28,371 bases of DNA from JBBPYA01 sp038200385 (GCA_038200385.1 JBBPYA010000156.1:1-28371); one strand, 5' to 3'. Positions 8,192-16,025 are shown, counted from the first letter of the stretch. The notes: generated by a model not told the origin, from the letters alone. Numbers and translations: made by a program.

Positions 8192-9109
8192 CTACCGGCG
8201 GGTGAAGCGTTCCCGCCGACCGGCCCGGGTCAGCCGCAACCACTCCCGCAGACCGGCCGGGTCGCGGCGGGTGGCCAGGAAGAACCAGCCGAAGCGGATC
8301 CACTCCAGCGGGTACAGCCAGCGCATCCCCGGCTGCGCCATCAGGTACCCGCGGTTGCGGTAGGTGTAGTAGCGCTTGGTGTCGTTGCCGGGGTACTGCG
8401 CGGACAGCCGGCCGCCGAGGATCGGCACGAACTCCTCGGTCCCGCTCGGATGCACGTAGCGGGCGGCCAGGCAGGTGCCGAAGGCCAGCCCGGAGCGCTG
8501 CAGCCGGCGGTGGACCTCGGTCTCGTCGCCGCGGCTGAACAGCCGGTAGTCCGGTACGCCGACCGCGTCCAGGGCGTCGGCGCGGAACAGCGCGCCGTTG
8601 AACAGGGAGGCGTAGCGGGGCAGCAGGTCGCTGCCGCCGAGATCGGCCGGGTCTCGTCGCCAGCGCAGCCCGCGACGCAGCGGGAAGGCCAGCCGATCGG
8701 CATCCTCGCGGTCGACGACCACCGGGGAGACCTCGGCCAGGTCGTGCCGCTCGGCGCAGTCCAGCAGGGTCGCCAGCGTGTCGTCGCCGCCCGGGCGGCC
8801 GTCGTCGTCGGCACACCAGACCCACTGCGCTCCCATGGCCAGCGCATGCAGCATGCCGAGGGCGAAACCGCCCGCGCCCCCGAGGGTGCGGTGCGAGAGC
8901 AGGTACGTCGAGGGCACCCCACCGGCGGCGACCACGTCCTGGGCCGCGTCGTCGGGCCCGTTGTCCACGACGACCAGGTGATCCACCGGCCGGGTCTGGT
9001 TCCGCAGCGCCGCCAGGCTCTCGGCGAGCTGCTCGCGCCGGTGCATCGTCACGATCACCGCCACGACCGCTTCTGGTGCCAGCGGCGGACGACCGGTCGG
9101 CTCGGTCAC
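8192..9109 (-). CDS. glfT1: galactofuranosyltransferase GlfT1
   Basis: GlfT1 adds the first Galf residues to the rhamnosylated polyprenyl-diphosphate linker, preparing the substrate for GlfT2. The 305-residue length matches the 304 of M. tuberculosis Rv3782. Motifs are VAVIVTMHRREQL (first strand), VVVDNGPDD, TLGGAGGFALGM (donor loop), WCADDDGRP with the DDD metal site at 101-103, FSRGDETEVHRRL (acid region, 192-203) and YVHPSG with His220. The YYTYRNRGYL segment is typical of Galf transferases. The start is GTG at 9109, which overlaps the wzt stop in a GTGA; the longer frame upstream only reads through the proline-rich tail of wzt. Translational coupling with the exporter fits their shared pathway. 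Confidence 0.92.
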   Translation of the reverse strand: MTEPTGRPPLAPEAVVAVIVTMHRREQLAESLAALRNQTRPVDHLVVVDNGPDDAAQDVVAAGGVPSTYLLSHRTLGGAGGFALGMLHALAMGAQWVWCADDDGRPGGDDTLATLLDCAERHDLAEVSPVVVDREDADRLAFPLRRGLRWRRDPADLGGSDLLPRYASLFNGALFRADALDAVGVPDYRLFSRGDETEVHRRLQRSGLAFGTCLAARYVHPSGTEEFVPILGGRLSAQYPGNDTKRYYTYRNRGYLMAQPGMRWLYPLEWIRFGWFFLATRRDPAGLREWLRLTRAGRRERFTRR

Positions 9110-10065
9110 GAGCCTGGGTCCGGCGGCTGCGTCGGCTCCGGAGGCCCTGGTTGCGGGGAGCCCGGGCCGGGTGGCGGGTCGGGGCGCTCGGGTGGCTGCA
9201 CCCCTTGGCCCCCAGGGCCGTCCAGCGGCGGGCCCGGACGGTTCGGTGCCGGGCCGGGGCGGTTGGGTGGCAGGCCGCCGCGACCGGGCGGGGGGCCGCC
9301 CGGACGGCGTCGCGGCGGCGCCGGGTAGCGCTCCTTGTACGCCGCCAGCACCTCCTCCAGCGGTCCCTGCTGCAGGATCTGGCCGCGCTCGAGCCACACT
9401 CCGGTGTCGCACAGGTCTCGCAACAGCTCGTCGGAGTGCGAGGCGAAGACGAGCAGCCCGGACCGCCCGACCAGGTCGGTCAGCCGGCCGCGGGCCTTGC
9501 GCAGGAACGCCGCGTCCACCGCACCGATGCCCTCGTCGAGCAGCAGGATCTCCGGGTCGATGCTCGTCACGACGCCGAGGGCCAGCCGCACCTTCATGCC
9601 GGTCGAGTACGTGCGGATGGGCATCGTCAGGTAGTCGCCGAGCTCGGTGAACTCCGCGATGTCGTCGAGGCGTTGCTCCATCTGGACGCGGGTCATGCCC
9701 AGGAACAGTCCCCGCACGATGATGTTCTCGTAGCCGGAGATCTCCTGGTCCATCCCGACCGCGAGGTCGAACACCGGAGCCACCCGGCCGGTGACGACGG
9801 TGCTGCCGGCGGTCGGCTCGTAGATGCCCGACAGCAGCCGCAGCAGGGTCGACTTACCGGCCCCGTTGTGCCCGATCAGCGCCACCCGGGCCCCGTGCTG
9901 CAGGTCCAGGTCGATGTTCTTCAGGGCCTGGACGACGACGACCTTCTGCGCGTTCGAGCCGATCTGGCCGCCGACCATCCCGAGCATCGCCTTTTTCAGC
10001 GAGCGGGCACGGGCGTCAAAGATCGGGAAATCCACGCAGGCCTGTCGCACCTCGATGCTCACCAC
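9106..10065 (-). CDS. wzt: polysaccharide ABC exporter ATPase (Wzt/RfbE-like)
   Basis: This is the ATPase subunit of the exporter that moves lipid-linked galactan across the membrane. It has Walker A GHNGAGKST (65-73), a signature in the O-antigen-exporter form YSTGMKVRLALG (153-164), Walker B ILLLDEGIG (173-181) and an H-loop His210 in FASHSD. The N-terminal FPIFDARARSLKKAML is typical of this subfamily. The nucleotide-binding domain ends near residue 247. The remaining 70 or so residues are almost entirely Pro, Gly, Arg and charged residues (for example NRPGPAPNRPGPP), an extension absent from the 273-residue Rv3781. Two adjacent GTG codons (10065 and 10062) can start it, 13 bases after the permease stop. 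Its end overlaps glfT1. Confidence 0.93.
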   Translation of the reverse strand: MVSIEVRQACVDFPIFDARARSLKKAMLGMVGGQIGSNAQKVVVVQALKNIDLDLQHGARVALIGHNGAGKSTLLRLLSGIYEPTAGSTVVTGRVAPVFDLAVGMDQEISGYENIIVRGLFLGMTRVQMEQRLDDIAEFTELGDYLTMPIRTYSTGMKVRLALGVVTSIDPEILLLDEGIGAVDAAFLRKARGRLTDLVGRSGLLVFASHSDELLRDLCDTGVWLERGQILQQGPLEEVLAAYKERYPAPPRRRPGGPPPGRGGLPPNRPGPAPNRPGPPLDGPGGQGVQPPERPDPPPGPGSPQPGPPEPTQPPDPGS

Positions 10066-10078
10066 GATGCAGTACCGG

Positions 10079-10918
10079 TCAGACCCAGTAGGAGACGCGG
10101 GAGCGGTAGTTGCGCATGACCACCAGGGTCAGCGACCAGCCGACAACGGTGATGGCCAGCACGATGAGCCAGTGCCGCCAGACGATGGGCTCGCCGAGCA
10201 GCGGCTGCCGGATCGTCTCGAGGAAGTGCAGGAACGGGTTGAGCTCGGCCAGCCGCGCGCGGCTGGACACCGCCGGGTTCTTCTGGAGGTCGTCGTAGAT
10301 CCACACGATCGGCGTCAGGAAGAACATCAGCTGCACGATGCTCTGCGTCACCGGCGGCAGGTCGCGGAACCGGGTGCTGATGATGCCGATCAGGAGCACG
10401 GCCCAGAACCCGTTGAGCACGAGCAGCGCAAACGCCGGGATCGCGGCGAGACTGGCCAGGGTCAGCGGCTGCGGGAAGACCAGCAGCATCACGGCGTACA
10501 CGATCATGTTGTGACCGAAGAACAGGATCTGCCGCCAGATCAGCCGGTACACGTGCACGCTGATCGGCGCCGGCAGGTGCTTGATCAGCCCCTCGCTGGA
10601 GATGAACACCATGGCGCCGTCGGTGACGCAGCTGCCGATGAAGGCCCAGACGATGAAGCCGACCAGGATGTAGGGCAGCTGTCGCTCGATCGGGTTGCCG
10701 AACAGCCCGGCGTACAGGATGCCGAGCGCGACGGCGGTGATCGCCATGCTGATCGTGATCCAGAACGGGCCCAGCACCGAGCGCCGGTAGCGCTGCCGGA
10801 TGTCCTGCCAGCCGAGGTGCCCCCACAGCTCGCGTTGGCGCCAACCGCGGCGCAGGTCGTTGACAGCCAACGCGAAGGTCCGGGTCGACGTGCGGGGCGG
10901 TGCGCTCACTGCACTCAC
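10079..10918 (-). CDS. wzm: polysaccharide ABC exporter permease (Wzm/RfbD-like)
   Basis: This ABC-2 type integral membrane subunit pairs with the ATPase encoded next to it. The 279 residues match Rv3783 (280). A cytoplasmic amphipathic start (DLRRGWRQRELWGHLGWQDIRQRYRRSVLGPFW) is the signature of polysaccharide exporters. It is followed by about six membrane helices, among them ITISMAITAVALGILYAGLF and IVQLMFFLTPIVWIYDDL. The ELNPFLHFLETIRQPLLG motif before the last helices is also family-typical. GTG at 10918 is the chosen start; GTG at 10909 is possible. A good promoter lies about 30 bases upstream, so wzm-wzt-glfT1 is probably one transcript, separate from manC despite the same orientation. 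Confidence 0.93.
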   Translation of the reverse strand: MSAVSAPPRTSTRTFALAVNDLRRGWRQRELWGHLGWQDIRQRYRRSVLGPFWITISMAITAVALGILYAGLFGNPIERQLPYILVGFIVWAFIGSCVTDGAMVFISSEGLIKHLPAPISVHVYRLIWRQILFFGHNMIVYAVMLLVFPQPLTLASLAAIPAFALLVLNGFWAVLLIGIISTRFRDLPPVTQSIVQLMFFLTPIVWIYDDLQKNPAVSSRARLAELNPFLHFLETIRQPLLGEPIVWRHWLIVLAITVVGWSLTLVVMRNYRSRVSYWV

Positions 10919-10949
10919 TGAGCGTTCGACGCCGCGATCACGTCGATCG

Positions 10950-10978
10950 ACACTACCCGAGCGGGCGCGCCGGTCACG
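10950..10978 (-). promoter_or_regulatory. promoter for wzm-wzt-glfT1
   Basis: On the minus strand, CGTGAC (10973-10978, four of six matches to TTGACA) and TAGTGT (10950-10955, fitting TAnnnT) are separated by 17 bases. The predicted start near 10943 gives a leader of about 25 bases before GTG at 10918. The -35 overlaps the last codons of manC. Confidence 0.45.
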
Positions 10979-12053
10979 TCAGGTCGTCCCGCCCGGCGGC
11001 CAGCAGCTCGGCGACGATCCCGCCGACGTCCTGCGCCCGGTCCCGCGGACAGACCAGCACCGCGTCGCCGGCGTCGGCGACGACCAGGTCGTCTACGCCG
11101 AGCAGGACCACCGGCCGGCCGGCGAGGGACACCATGCAGCCCGCGCTGTCCCGCGCCAGGACCAGCCCCTCGCCGAGCGCGGTGGTGCCGTCGGCGTCGG
11201 CGGTCAGCAGCCCGGCGAGGCTGTCCCAGTCGCCGACGTCGGTCCAGCCGAACGTCGCGGGCACGCAGGCCACGGCGCCGCGCTCGGCGGCGCCCTCCAT
11301 GATCCCGACGTCGATCGACACCGCCGGTAGCGACGGCCAGAGCTCGGCATGCACCTGCGGGCCCTCGCCCCGGGTGTACGCCGCCGCGATCTCGGTGACC
11401 CCGGCGTACAGCTCGGGCAGCTGGCGGCGTACCTCCGCCAGCAGGGAGGCAGCCCGCCAGACGAACATGCCGGCGTTCCAGACGTAGCCGCCGCCGGCGA
11501 GGTACTGCTGCGCGGTGGCCAGATCCGGCTTCTCCCGGAACTGCTGTACCGGGTGTGCGCCGTGCTCGCCCACCGGCCCGGTCCGGATGTAGCCGTAGCC
11601 GGTGGCCGGCCCGGTCGGGGTGATGCCGATGGTCACCAGGGCGCCGTCGGCGGCGGCGGCGATGGCGCGGCCGACGGCGGCATGGAACGCCGGTACGTCG
11701 GTCACCGCGTGGTCGGCGGCGAAGGAACCGGTGATGCCGTCCGGATCGCGCTCGTGTACGAGGGCCGCGGCCAGCGCGATCGCCGGCCCGGACTCGCGCG
11801 GCTCGGGCTCGGTGACGAGGTTGGCCGTCGGCAGTTCCGGCAGTTGCTCGCGGATGGCCGCGGCGTGCGTCGTGCCGGCGACGACCAGCAGCCGGTCCGG
11901 GGCGGACAGCGGAAGCAGCCGGTCAGCGGTGATCCGCAGCAGGCTGCGCCCGCCGGTCAACGGCAGCAGGAACTTGGGGCGGGCCCGCCGGCTCAGCGGC
12001 CACAGCCGGGTACCGCTGCCGCCGGCCGGGATGGCCGGGTAGAACGCGGTCAT
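10974..12053 (-). CDS. manC: mannose-1-phosphate guanylyltransferase
   Basis: This enzyme makes GDP-mannose from mannose-1-phosphate and GTP, for mannolipids, polyprenyl-phosphate mannose and protein mannosylation. The 359 residues equal the length of M. tuberculosis Rv3264c. The nucleotidyltransferase signature AGGSGTRLWPLSR lies at residues 10-22, followed by PKFLLPL (activating Lys). Further motifs are ITGSFAADHAV, FREKPD, YVWNAGMFVWRA and FGWTDVGDWDSL. There is no C-terminal cupin isomerase domain, so this is the monofunctional form. ATG at 12053 overlaps the stop of the upstream rhamnosyltransferase in an ATGA. The phosphomannomutase that makes its substrate is encoded at 21093. Confidence 0.93.
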   Translation of the reverse strand: MTAFYPAIPAGGSGTRLWPLSRRARPKFLLPLTGGRSLLRITADRLLPLSAPDRLLVVAGTTHAAAIREQLPELPTANLVTEPEPRESGPAIALAAALVHERDPDGITGSFAADHAVTDVPAFHAAVGRAIAAAADGALVTIGITPTGPATGYGYIRTGPVGEHGAHPVQQFREKPDLATAQQYLAGGGYVWNAGMFVWRAASLLAEVRRQLPELYAGVTEIAAAYTRGEGPQVHAELWPSLPAVSIDVGIMEGAAERGAVACVPATFGWTDVGDWDSLAGLLTADADGTTALGEGLVLARDSAGCMVSLAGRPVVLLGVDDLVVADAGDAVLVCPRDRAQDVGGIVAELLAAGRDDLT

Positions 12054-12970
12054 TGCTGGCCCGCCTCGTGCAGGACCGCGGCGCTGCGCTGCGGTGCCGC
12101 GCCGGCAGCGACCCGCCCCCAGATCCGGCTGAGCGCGAAACGGGCTCCGAGGCCTGCCGTGATGGCCGCCCGCAGCGGCGCGTGGCGCCACCCGGGGTAG
12201 AGCCGGAGCAGGTAGCGCCGCGCGGAGCGGTGGTGCTCGTGCAGCATCGCGCCGGCGACCCGGCGGGTGGCGTGCCCGCCCTCGTGCACCACGACGGCGG
12301 CGGGCACGTGCACCGACAGCCAGCCGGCCCGCCCGAGCCGGGCGCCGAGGTCGACGTCCTCGAAGTACATGAAGTAGCTGTCGTCGAAGCCGCCGAGGCC
12401 GGCGAAGGCCTCGGCGGGCAGCACCAGGCAGGACCCGGACAGCCAGCCGACCGGGCCCTCCACGGGAGCGCCGCGCTCGCGCCGGTAGCTCGCGGTCCAC
12501 GGGTTGTCCGGCCACCACCAGCCGCACAGGACATGGCCGAGCCCGCGCCACAGCGTCGGCAGGTCCCGGGCCGAGGGATAGAGCGCGCCGGCCGGGTCCA
12601 CGATCGCCGGGCCGAGGGCTCCGGCCCGCGGCCAGCGGTCCGCGGCGGCCAGCAGGGTGTCCAACGCGCCGGGCCGCCAGCGCACATCGGGGTTGGCCAG
12701 CACCACGAACCCATCGGTGACGCCGGCGAGCGCAACGTTGTGCGCGGCGCCGTACCCGAGGTTCGACTCCGTCCGCAGCAGCGTCACCTCCGGGCGGGTG
12801 GCCGCCCGTTCCGGGGCGCCGTCGGTGCTGCCGTTGTCCGCGACGATCACGCGGTACTCGCTCGCCGTCGCCGTCGCGAGGCTGTCCAGGAAGTCCTCCA
12901 GGTGCCGCCCCGCGAAGTAGGTGACGACGCTGACGGTCAGCGGGGCCGGGCCTGCCACCCGCTCGATCAT
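12050..12970 (-). CDS. wbbL: rhamnosyltransferase, WbbL-like GT2
   Basis: WbbL adds L-rhamnose from dTDP-rhamnose to GlcNAc-diphospho-polyprenol, forming the linker that joins galactan to peptidoglycan. The 306-residue protein is close to the 301 of Rv3265c. It has LTVSVVTYFAG (first strand), VIVADNGSTDG, ESNLGYGAAHN, VVLANPDVRWRPG (acidic metal site) and GWLSGSCLVLPAEAF. FDDSYFMYFEDVDLGARL, near the acceptor site, is the signature of WbbL-type rhamnosyltransferases. ATG at 12970 gives the family start, 13 bases after the flippase stop; a GTG at 13003 would overlap that gene. Position next to manC repeats the M. tuberculosis order. The assignment to the linker rhamnosyltransferase rests on that synteny and on the Galf genes nearby; another rhamnosyl acceptor remains possible. 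Confidence 0.85.
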   Translation of the reverse strand: MIERVAGPAPLTVSVVTYFAGRHLEDFLDSLATATASEYRVIVADNGSTDGAPERAATRPEVTLLRTESNLGYGAAHNVALAGVTDGFVVLANPDVRWRPGALDTLLAAADRWPRAGALGPAIVDPAGALYPSARDLPTLWRGLGHVLCGWWWPDNPWTASYRRERGAPVEGPVGWLSGSCLVLPAEAFAGLGGFDDSYFMYFEDVDLGARLGRAGWLSVHVPAAVVVHEGGHATRRVAGAMLHEHHRSARRYLLRLYPGWRHAPLRAAITAGLGARFALSRIWGRVAAGAAPQRSAAVLHEAGQQ

Positions 12971-12983
12971 GGCCGGGAGTCTG

Positions 12984-14267
12984 TCAGACCGGGGCGGCGG
13001 CACCGCCGTTCGCGCCGGCCCGGCGCACCCCCAGCCCCAGGACGAGGACGCAGGCCACGGTGGCCGACAGCAGCGCGTAGCCGGCCCGCAGCTCCAGTTG
13101 CAGCGGCACGAGCAGCGCCGCCAGGAAGACTGCGGAGCCCGCCGCCCAGCCGGCCAGCGAGGCCCGGTAGCGGCGCAACGAGATCAGCGCCTGGGACAGC
13201 ACGAGCGCGACCATGTACGCCGCGCCGGCCGCCGTGAGCGGGAACAGCACCTCCCTGGTCGTGACGAACTCCGGCCCGAACAGCAGCTGCACCAGCCACG
13301 GCCCGACCGCCAGCACCACCGCGAGGCCTGCGAGACCGAGGGCCAGCACGACCAGCAGGATCCGTCGCAGCCGGGCGGTGAACGCCGCCCGCTCACCCAA
13401 TGCCGCGAGCCGGGCCAACCCGGGCAGCAGCACCGCCTGCACCGCGGCGAAGACGAACAGCGGGACCCGGGCGAAGACCAGGACGCTGATGAACACACCC
13501 ACCCGGGCCGCCTCGCCCGGCCCGGCGAGCAGCCCGGCGGCCACCGGGGCGGCATTGATGACGAACTGCGCGCACACCGAGCCGGCCACCAGCAGCCCGA
13601 GCGCGCTGCCGACGTCGCGCCACTGCGCGGGCGGCCCGGGATCGGTCAGCCGACCCGGTCTGGGAACGGTCAGCAGCACCGCCACCAGCGGGGCCGCGCC
13701 CAGCAGGATGCCGTACGGCCCGGCCTCCAACCCACCGAGCAGCGCCAGGGTGACGGCGCCGCCGACGCGGAGCACGCCGTCCACACCGAGCTGTACGCCG
13801 TAGCGCAGGAACTGCCCGTTGCCCGCGAGCACCCCCCTGCTCAGATGCTCGGCGAACAGGCCACCGCTGCCCAGTACGAGGGCCACCACGAGCAGTGGCT
13901 GGTCGGCGAACACCGAGGCGGAGAGCGGGGCACCCAGCGCCAGGCACAGCACGGCGAGCACGGCGAACAACCCGAGGCCGAGCAGCGCCGCTCGGACCAC
14001 GACCGGGCGGGTGCCGATCCGCAGCGCCCGCCGGGCGGCGACGGCCCGTCCCACCTCCTGCTCCAGCGGCAGGAACAGGCCCGGCCCCACCGCGTTGATC
14101 AGGACCCACAGGGTGGTCAGCGGCGCGACCGCAGCCGGGCCGAGCTGGCGGCCGGTGACGACCAGGTAGAGGAACGAGGCCAGGCCGAGAATGCCGAGGC
14201 CGGCACCGACGGACAGCACCTGGACCGACATCCGCGGCGGCATCCGGGCTGCCACCGGGTCGGCCAT
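12984..14267 (-). CDS. Wzx/MurJ-like polysaccharide flippase
   Basis: This 427-residue polytopic membrane protein has 12-14 hydrophobic segments and no soluble domain, as in the MATE-like flippases of lipid-linked glycans. The N-terminal half contains GPAAVAPLTTLWVLINAVGPGLFLPLEQEVGR, with an LEQE segment typical of Wzx-like proteins. The C-terminal half contains VFARVPLFVFAAVQAVLLPGLARL. It replaces rmlD, which sits at this place beside wbbL in M. tuberculosis. Since galactan already has the Wzm/Wzt exporter here, this protein may flip a different lipid-linked glycan, which is an inference. ATG at 14267 lies six bases after a TATCGT, which suggests a leaderless transcript. Much longer frames upstream only read antisense through the dehydrogenase. 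Confidence 0.82.
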   Translation of the reverse strand: MADPVAARMPPRMSVQVLSVGAGLGILGLASFLYLVVTGRQLGPAAVAPLTTLWVLINAVGPGLFLPLEQEVGRAVAARRALRIGTRPVVVRAALLGLGLFAVLAVLCLALGAPLSASVFADQPLLVVALVLGSGGLFAEHLSRGVLAGNGQFLRYGVQLGVDGVLRVGGAVTLALLGGLEAGPYGILLGAAPLVAVLLTVPRPGRLTDPGPPAQWRDVGSALGLLVAGSVCAQFVINAAPVAAGLLAGPGEAARVGVFISVLVFARVPLFVFAAVQAVLLPGLARLAALGERAAFTARLRRILLVVLALGLAGLAVVLAVGPWLVQLLFGPEFVTTREVLFPLTAAGAAYMVALVLSQALISLRRYRASLAGWAAGSAVFLAALLVPLQLELRAGYALLSATVACVLVLGLGVRRAGANGGAAAPV

Positions 14268-14273
14268 GCGGCG

Positions 14274-14279
14274 ACGATA
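14274..14279 (-). promoter_or_regulatory. -10 element for a leaderless flippase transcript
   Basis: The minus strand reads TATCGT, then six bases, then the ATG at 14267. That is the spacing expected when transcription starts at or next to the A of the start codon. No convincing -35 or Shine-Dalgarno is present. The same interval, 14268-14333, must also hold the plus-strand dehydrogenase promoter. Confidence 0.4.
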
Positions 14280-14333
14280 CTGTCCGGACCGGTACGGCAG
14301 CGGCCGTCCCGAGCCGTCCTCCTGGGAGTGGCC

Positions 14334-15104
14334 ATGCAGCTGTCGGGCATCTCGGCATTGGTGACCGGGGGCGCGTCCGGGCTGGGAGCCGCGACCGCTC
14401 GGGAACTCACCGCGCGCGGCGCCGCTGTCACCGTCCTCGACGTCGACCGGCAGCGCGCCGACGACTTCGCCGCGGAACTCGGCGGCGACACCACCGCCGT
14501 GGCCGCCGATGTCACCGACGCCGACCAGGTGGCGGCGGCCGTGGCCGACGCGGCCGGCAAGGACCGGCCGTTCCGGCTGGCGGTCAGCTGCGCCGGCGTC
14601 GGCTGGGCCTCCCGCGTGCTCGCGCGGGACGGGACGCCGCACGATCTGGACCTGTTCACCAAGGTCGTGACGATCAACCTGATCGGAACGTTCAACGTGC
14701 TCCGGCTGGCCGCCGCCGAGATCGCGCGTACCGAGCCGGGGGAGGACGGGGAGCGCGGGGTCATCGTGAACACCGCCTCGATCGCGGCGTTCGAGGGCCA
14801 GATCGGGCAGGTCGCCTACGCCGCGTCCAAAGGCGGCGTGGTCGGCCTGACGCTGCCGGCCGCCCGGGACCTGTCCACCGTCGGCATCCGGGTCTGCACC
14901 GTCGCACCGGGGATCGTCGACACCCCGATGCTGGCCGGCCTGACCGACGAGGTCCGCGACGCACTCGCCGCCGGCGTGCCCTTCCCCAAGCGGCTCGGTA
15001 CGCCGACGGACTACGCCCGGCTGGTCATGATGATCGTGGAGCACGGCTACCTCAACGGCGAGACGATCCGGATGGACGCGGCCCTGCGGATGGCGCCGAA
15101 ATAA
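14334..15104 (+). CDS. short-chain dehydrogenase (3-hydroxyacyl-CoA dehydrogenase type)
   Basis: This classical SDR of 256 residues has a Rossmann TGGASGLG (11-18), an Asp at the end of strand two (VLDVDR) that favours NAD over NADP, SCAGVG (85-90), a catalytic Ser149 in NTASI, and YAASK with Tyr162 and Lys166. The sequence pattern (LDLFTKVVTINLIGTFNVLRLAA, APGIVDTPML, FPKRLGTPTDYARLV) resembles type II 3-hydroxyacyl-CoA dehydrogenases (HSD17B10-like), which act in beta-oxidation; the exact substrate is inferred. ATG at 14334 has GGAG six bases upstream. It is divergent from the flippase and followed at once by the DNA glycosylase. Confidence 0.88.
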   Translation: MQLSGISALVTGGASGLGAATARELTARGAAVTVLDVDRQRADDFAAELGGDTTAVAADVTDADQVAAAVADAAGKDRPFRLAVSCAGVGWASRVLARDGTPHDLDLFTKVVTINLIGTFNVLRLAAAEIARTEPGEDGERGVIVNTASIAAFEGQIGQVAYAASKGGVVGLTLPAARDLSTVGIRVCTVAPGIVDTPMLAGLTDEVRDALAAGVPFPKRLGTPTDYARLVMMIVEHGYLNGETIRMDAALRMAPK

Positions 15105-15151
15105 TCGCCCCGGAGGCGAGCGCGACCTGGCGGCCGGACGGGCCGCTGGAC

Positions 15152-16015
15152 GTGCTGCGCACCCTCGGGCCGCTACGTCGCGGAAGCAGCGACCCGACGT
15201 TCCGGCTCGCCGCCGACGGCGCCCTGTGGCGGACGACGACTACCCTGGACGGCCCGGCCAGCCTGCGGCTGTCCCGCGTCGGTGACACCGTGTGTGCCGA
15301 GGGCTGGGGCGCGGGGGCGGCCTGGGCGGTCGCGGCCGCGCCGGACTCCCTCGGTGCCCGTGACGACGTCGCCGGCTTCGTCCCGCCACCGGGCCTGGTC
15401 GAGCGGACCTGGCAGGGCAACCCGGGGCTGCGGATCCCGCGGACCCGCCGGGTCTGGGACGTGCTCGCCTTGGCGATCCTGGAGCAGAAGGTGACCGGCA
15501 AGGAGTCCCTGCGGTCCTGGCGGGAGCTGCTGGCGGTGGCCGGTACGCCGGCGCCGGGTCCGACGCCGCCCGGGATGCGGGTCCCGCCGACACCGGCCGC
15601 GGTGCTGGCCGTCCCGGACTGGACCTGGCACCGCTGCGGGGTCGACGGTGCGCGGCGCCGGGCCCTGCGCGCCGCCGCCACCGTGGCCGGGGCGATGGAG
15701 CGGGCGGTCGAGCTGCCGGCCGAGCAGGCGATCAGCTGGTTGTGCCACATCCCCGGCGTCGGGCGGTGGACCGCGGCCGAGGTGGCGCAACGGGCCCTAG
15801 GCGACGCCGACCATCCCTCGGTCGGGGACTACCACGTGCCGGGATTCGTCGGCTGGGCCCTGCTCGGCCGGCCGCTGGACGACGACGGCATGCTCGAGGT
15901 GCTGGCGCCGTACCGGCCGCACCGGCACCGGGTCGTCCGGCTGCTGGAGATCAGCGGCTTCCGCAAGCCGCGCTTCGGGCCCCGGATGACCGCCCCGAAC
16001 TATCGCGCGATCTGA
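15152..16015 (+). CDS. DNA-3-methyladenine glycosylase (AlkA-like, HhH-GPD)
   Basis: This base-excision repair enzyme removes alkylated purines from DNA. It has the helix-hairpin-helix SWLCHIPGVGRWTAAEVAQRAL (about 195-216) and the catalytic Asp226 in VGDYHVPGF. An N-terminal beta domain begins with LRTLGPLRRGSSDPTFR. From GTG at 15152 it is 287 residues. In-frame codons upstream encode TWRPDGPLDV, which looks like the normal N-terminus of this family. The frame is open, but it holds no ATG, GTG or TTG back into the dehydrogenase gene, so the start may be non-canonical (ATC at 15104 overlaps the TAA of the upstream gene). Its 3' end converges on fbiB with ten bases between stops, centred on CGGATCCG. 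Confidence 0.88.
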   Translation: MLRTLGPLRRGSSDPTFRLAADGALWRTTTTLDGPASLRLSRVGDTVCAEGWGAGAAWAVAAAPDSLGARDDVAGFVPPPGLVERTWQGNPGLRIPRTRRVWDVLALAILEQKVTGKESLRSWRELLAVAGTPAPGPTPPGMRVPPTPAAVLAVPDWTWHRCGVDGARRRALRAAATVAGAMERAVELPAEQAISWLCHIPGVGRWTAAEVAQRALGDADHPSVGDYHVPGFVGWALLGRPLDDDGMLEVLAPYRPHRHRVVRLLEISGFRKPRFGPRMTAPNYRAI

Positions 16016-16025
16016 GCGGATCCGG

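Noticed and set aside
9106..9412. glfT1 starting upstream at 9412
   Set aside because: The extra residues read the proline-rich tail of wzt in another frame. GTG at 9109 gives the family length and a normal GTGA overlap.
12921..14333. Long 5' extension of the dehydrogenase frame over the flippase gene
   Set aside because: The family start is at ATG 14334 with GGAG upstream; the extension is antisense to a clear membrane protein and is low-complexity.
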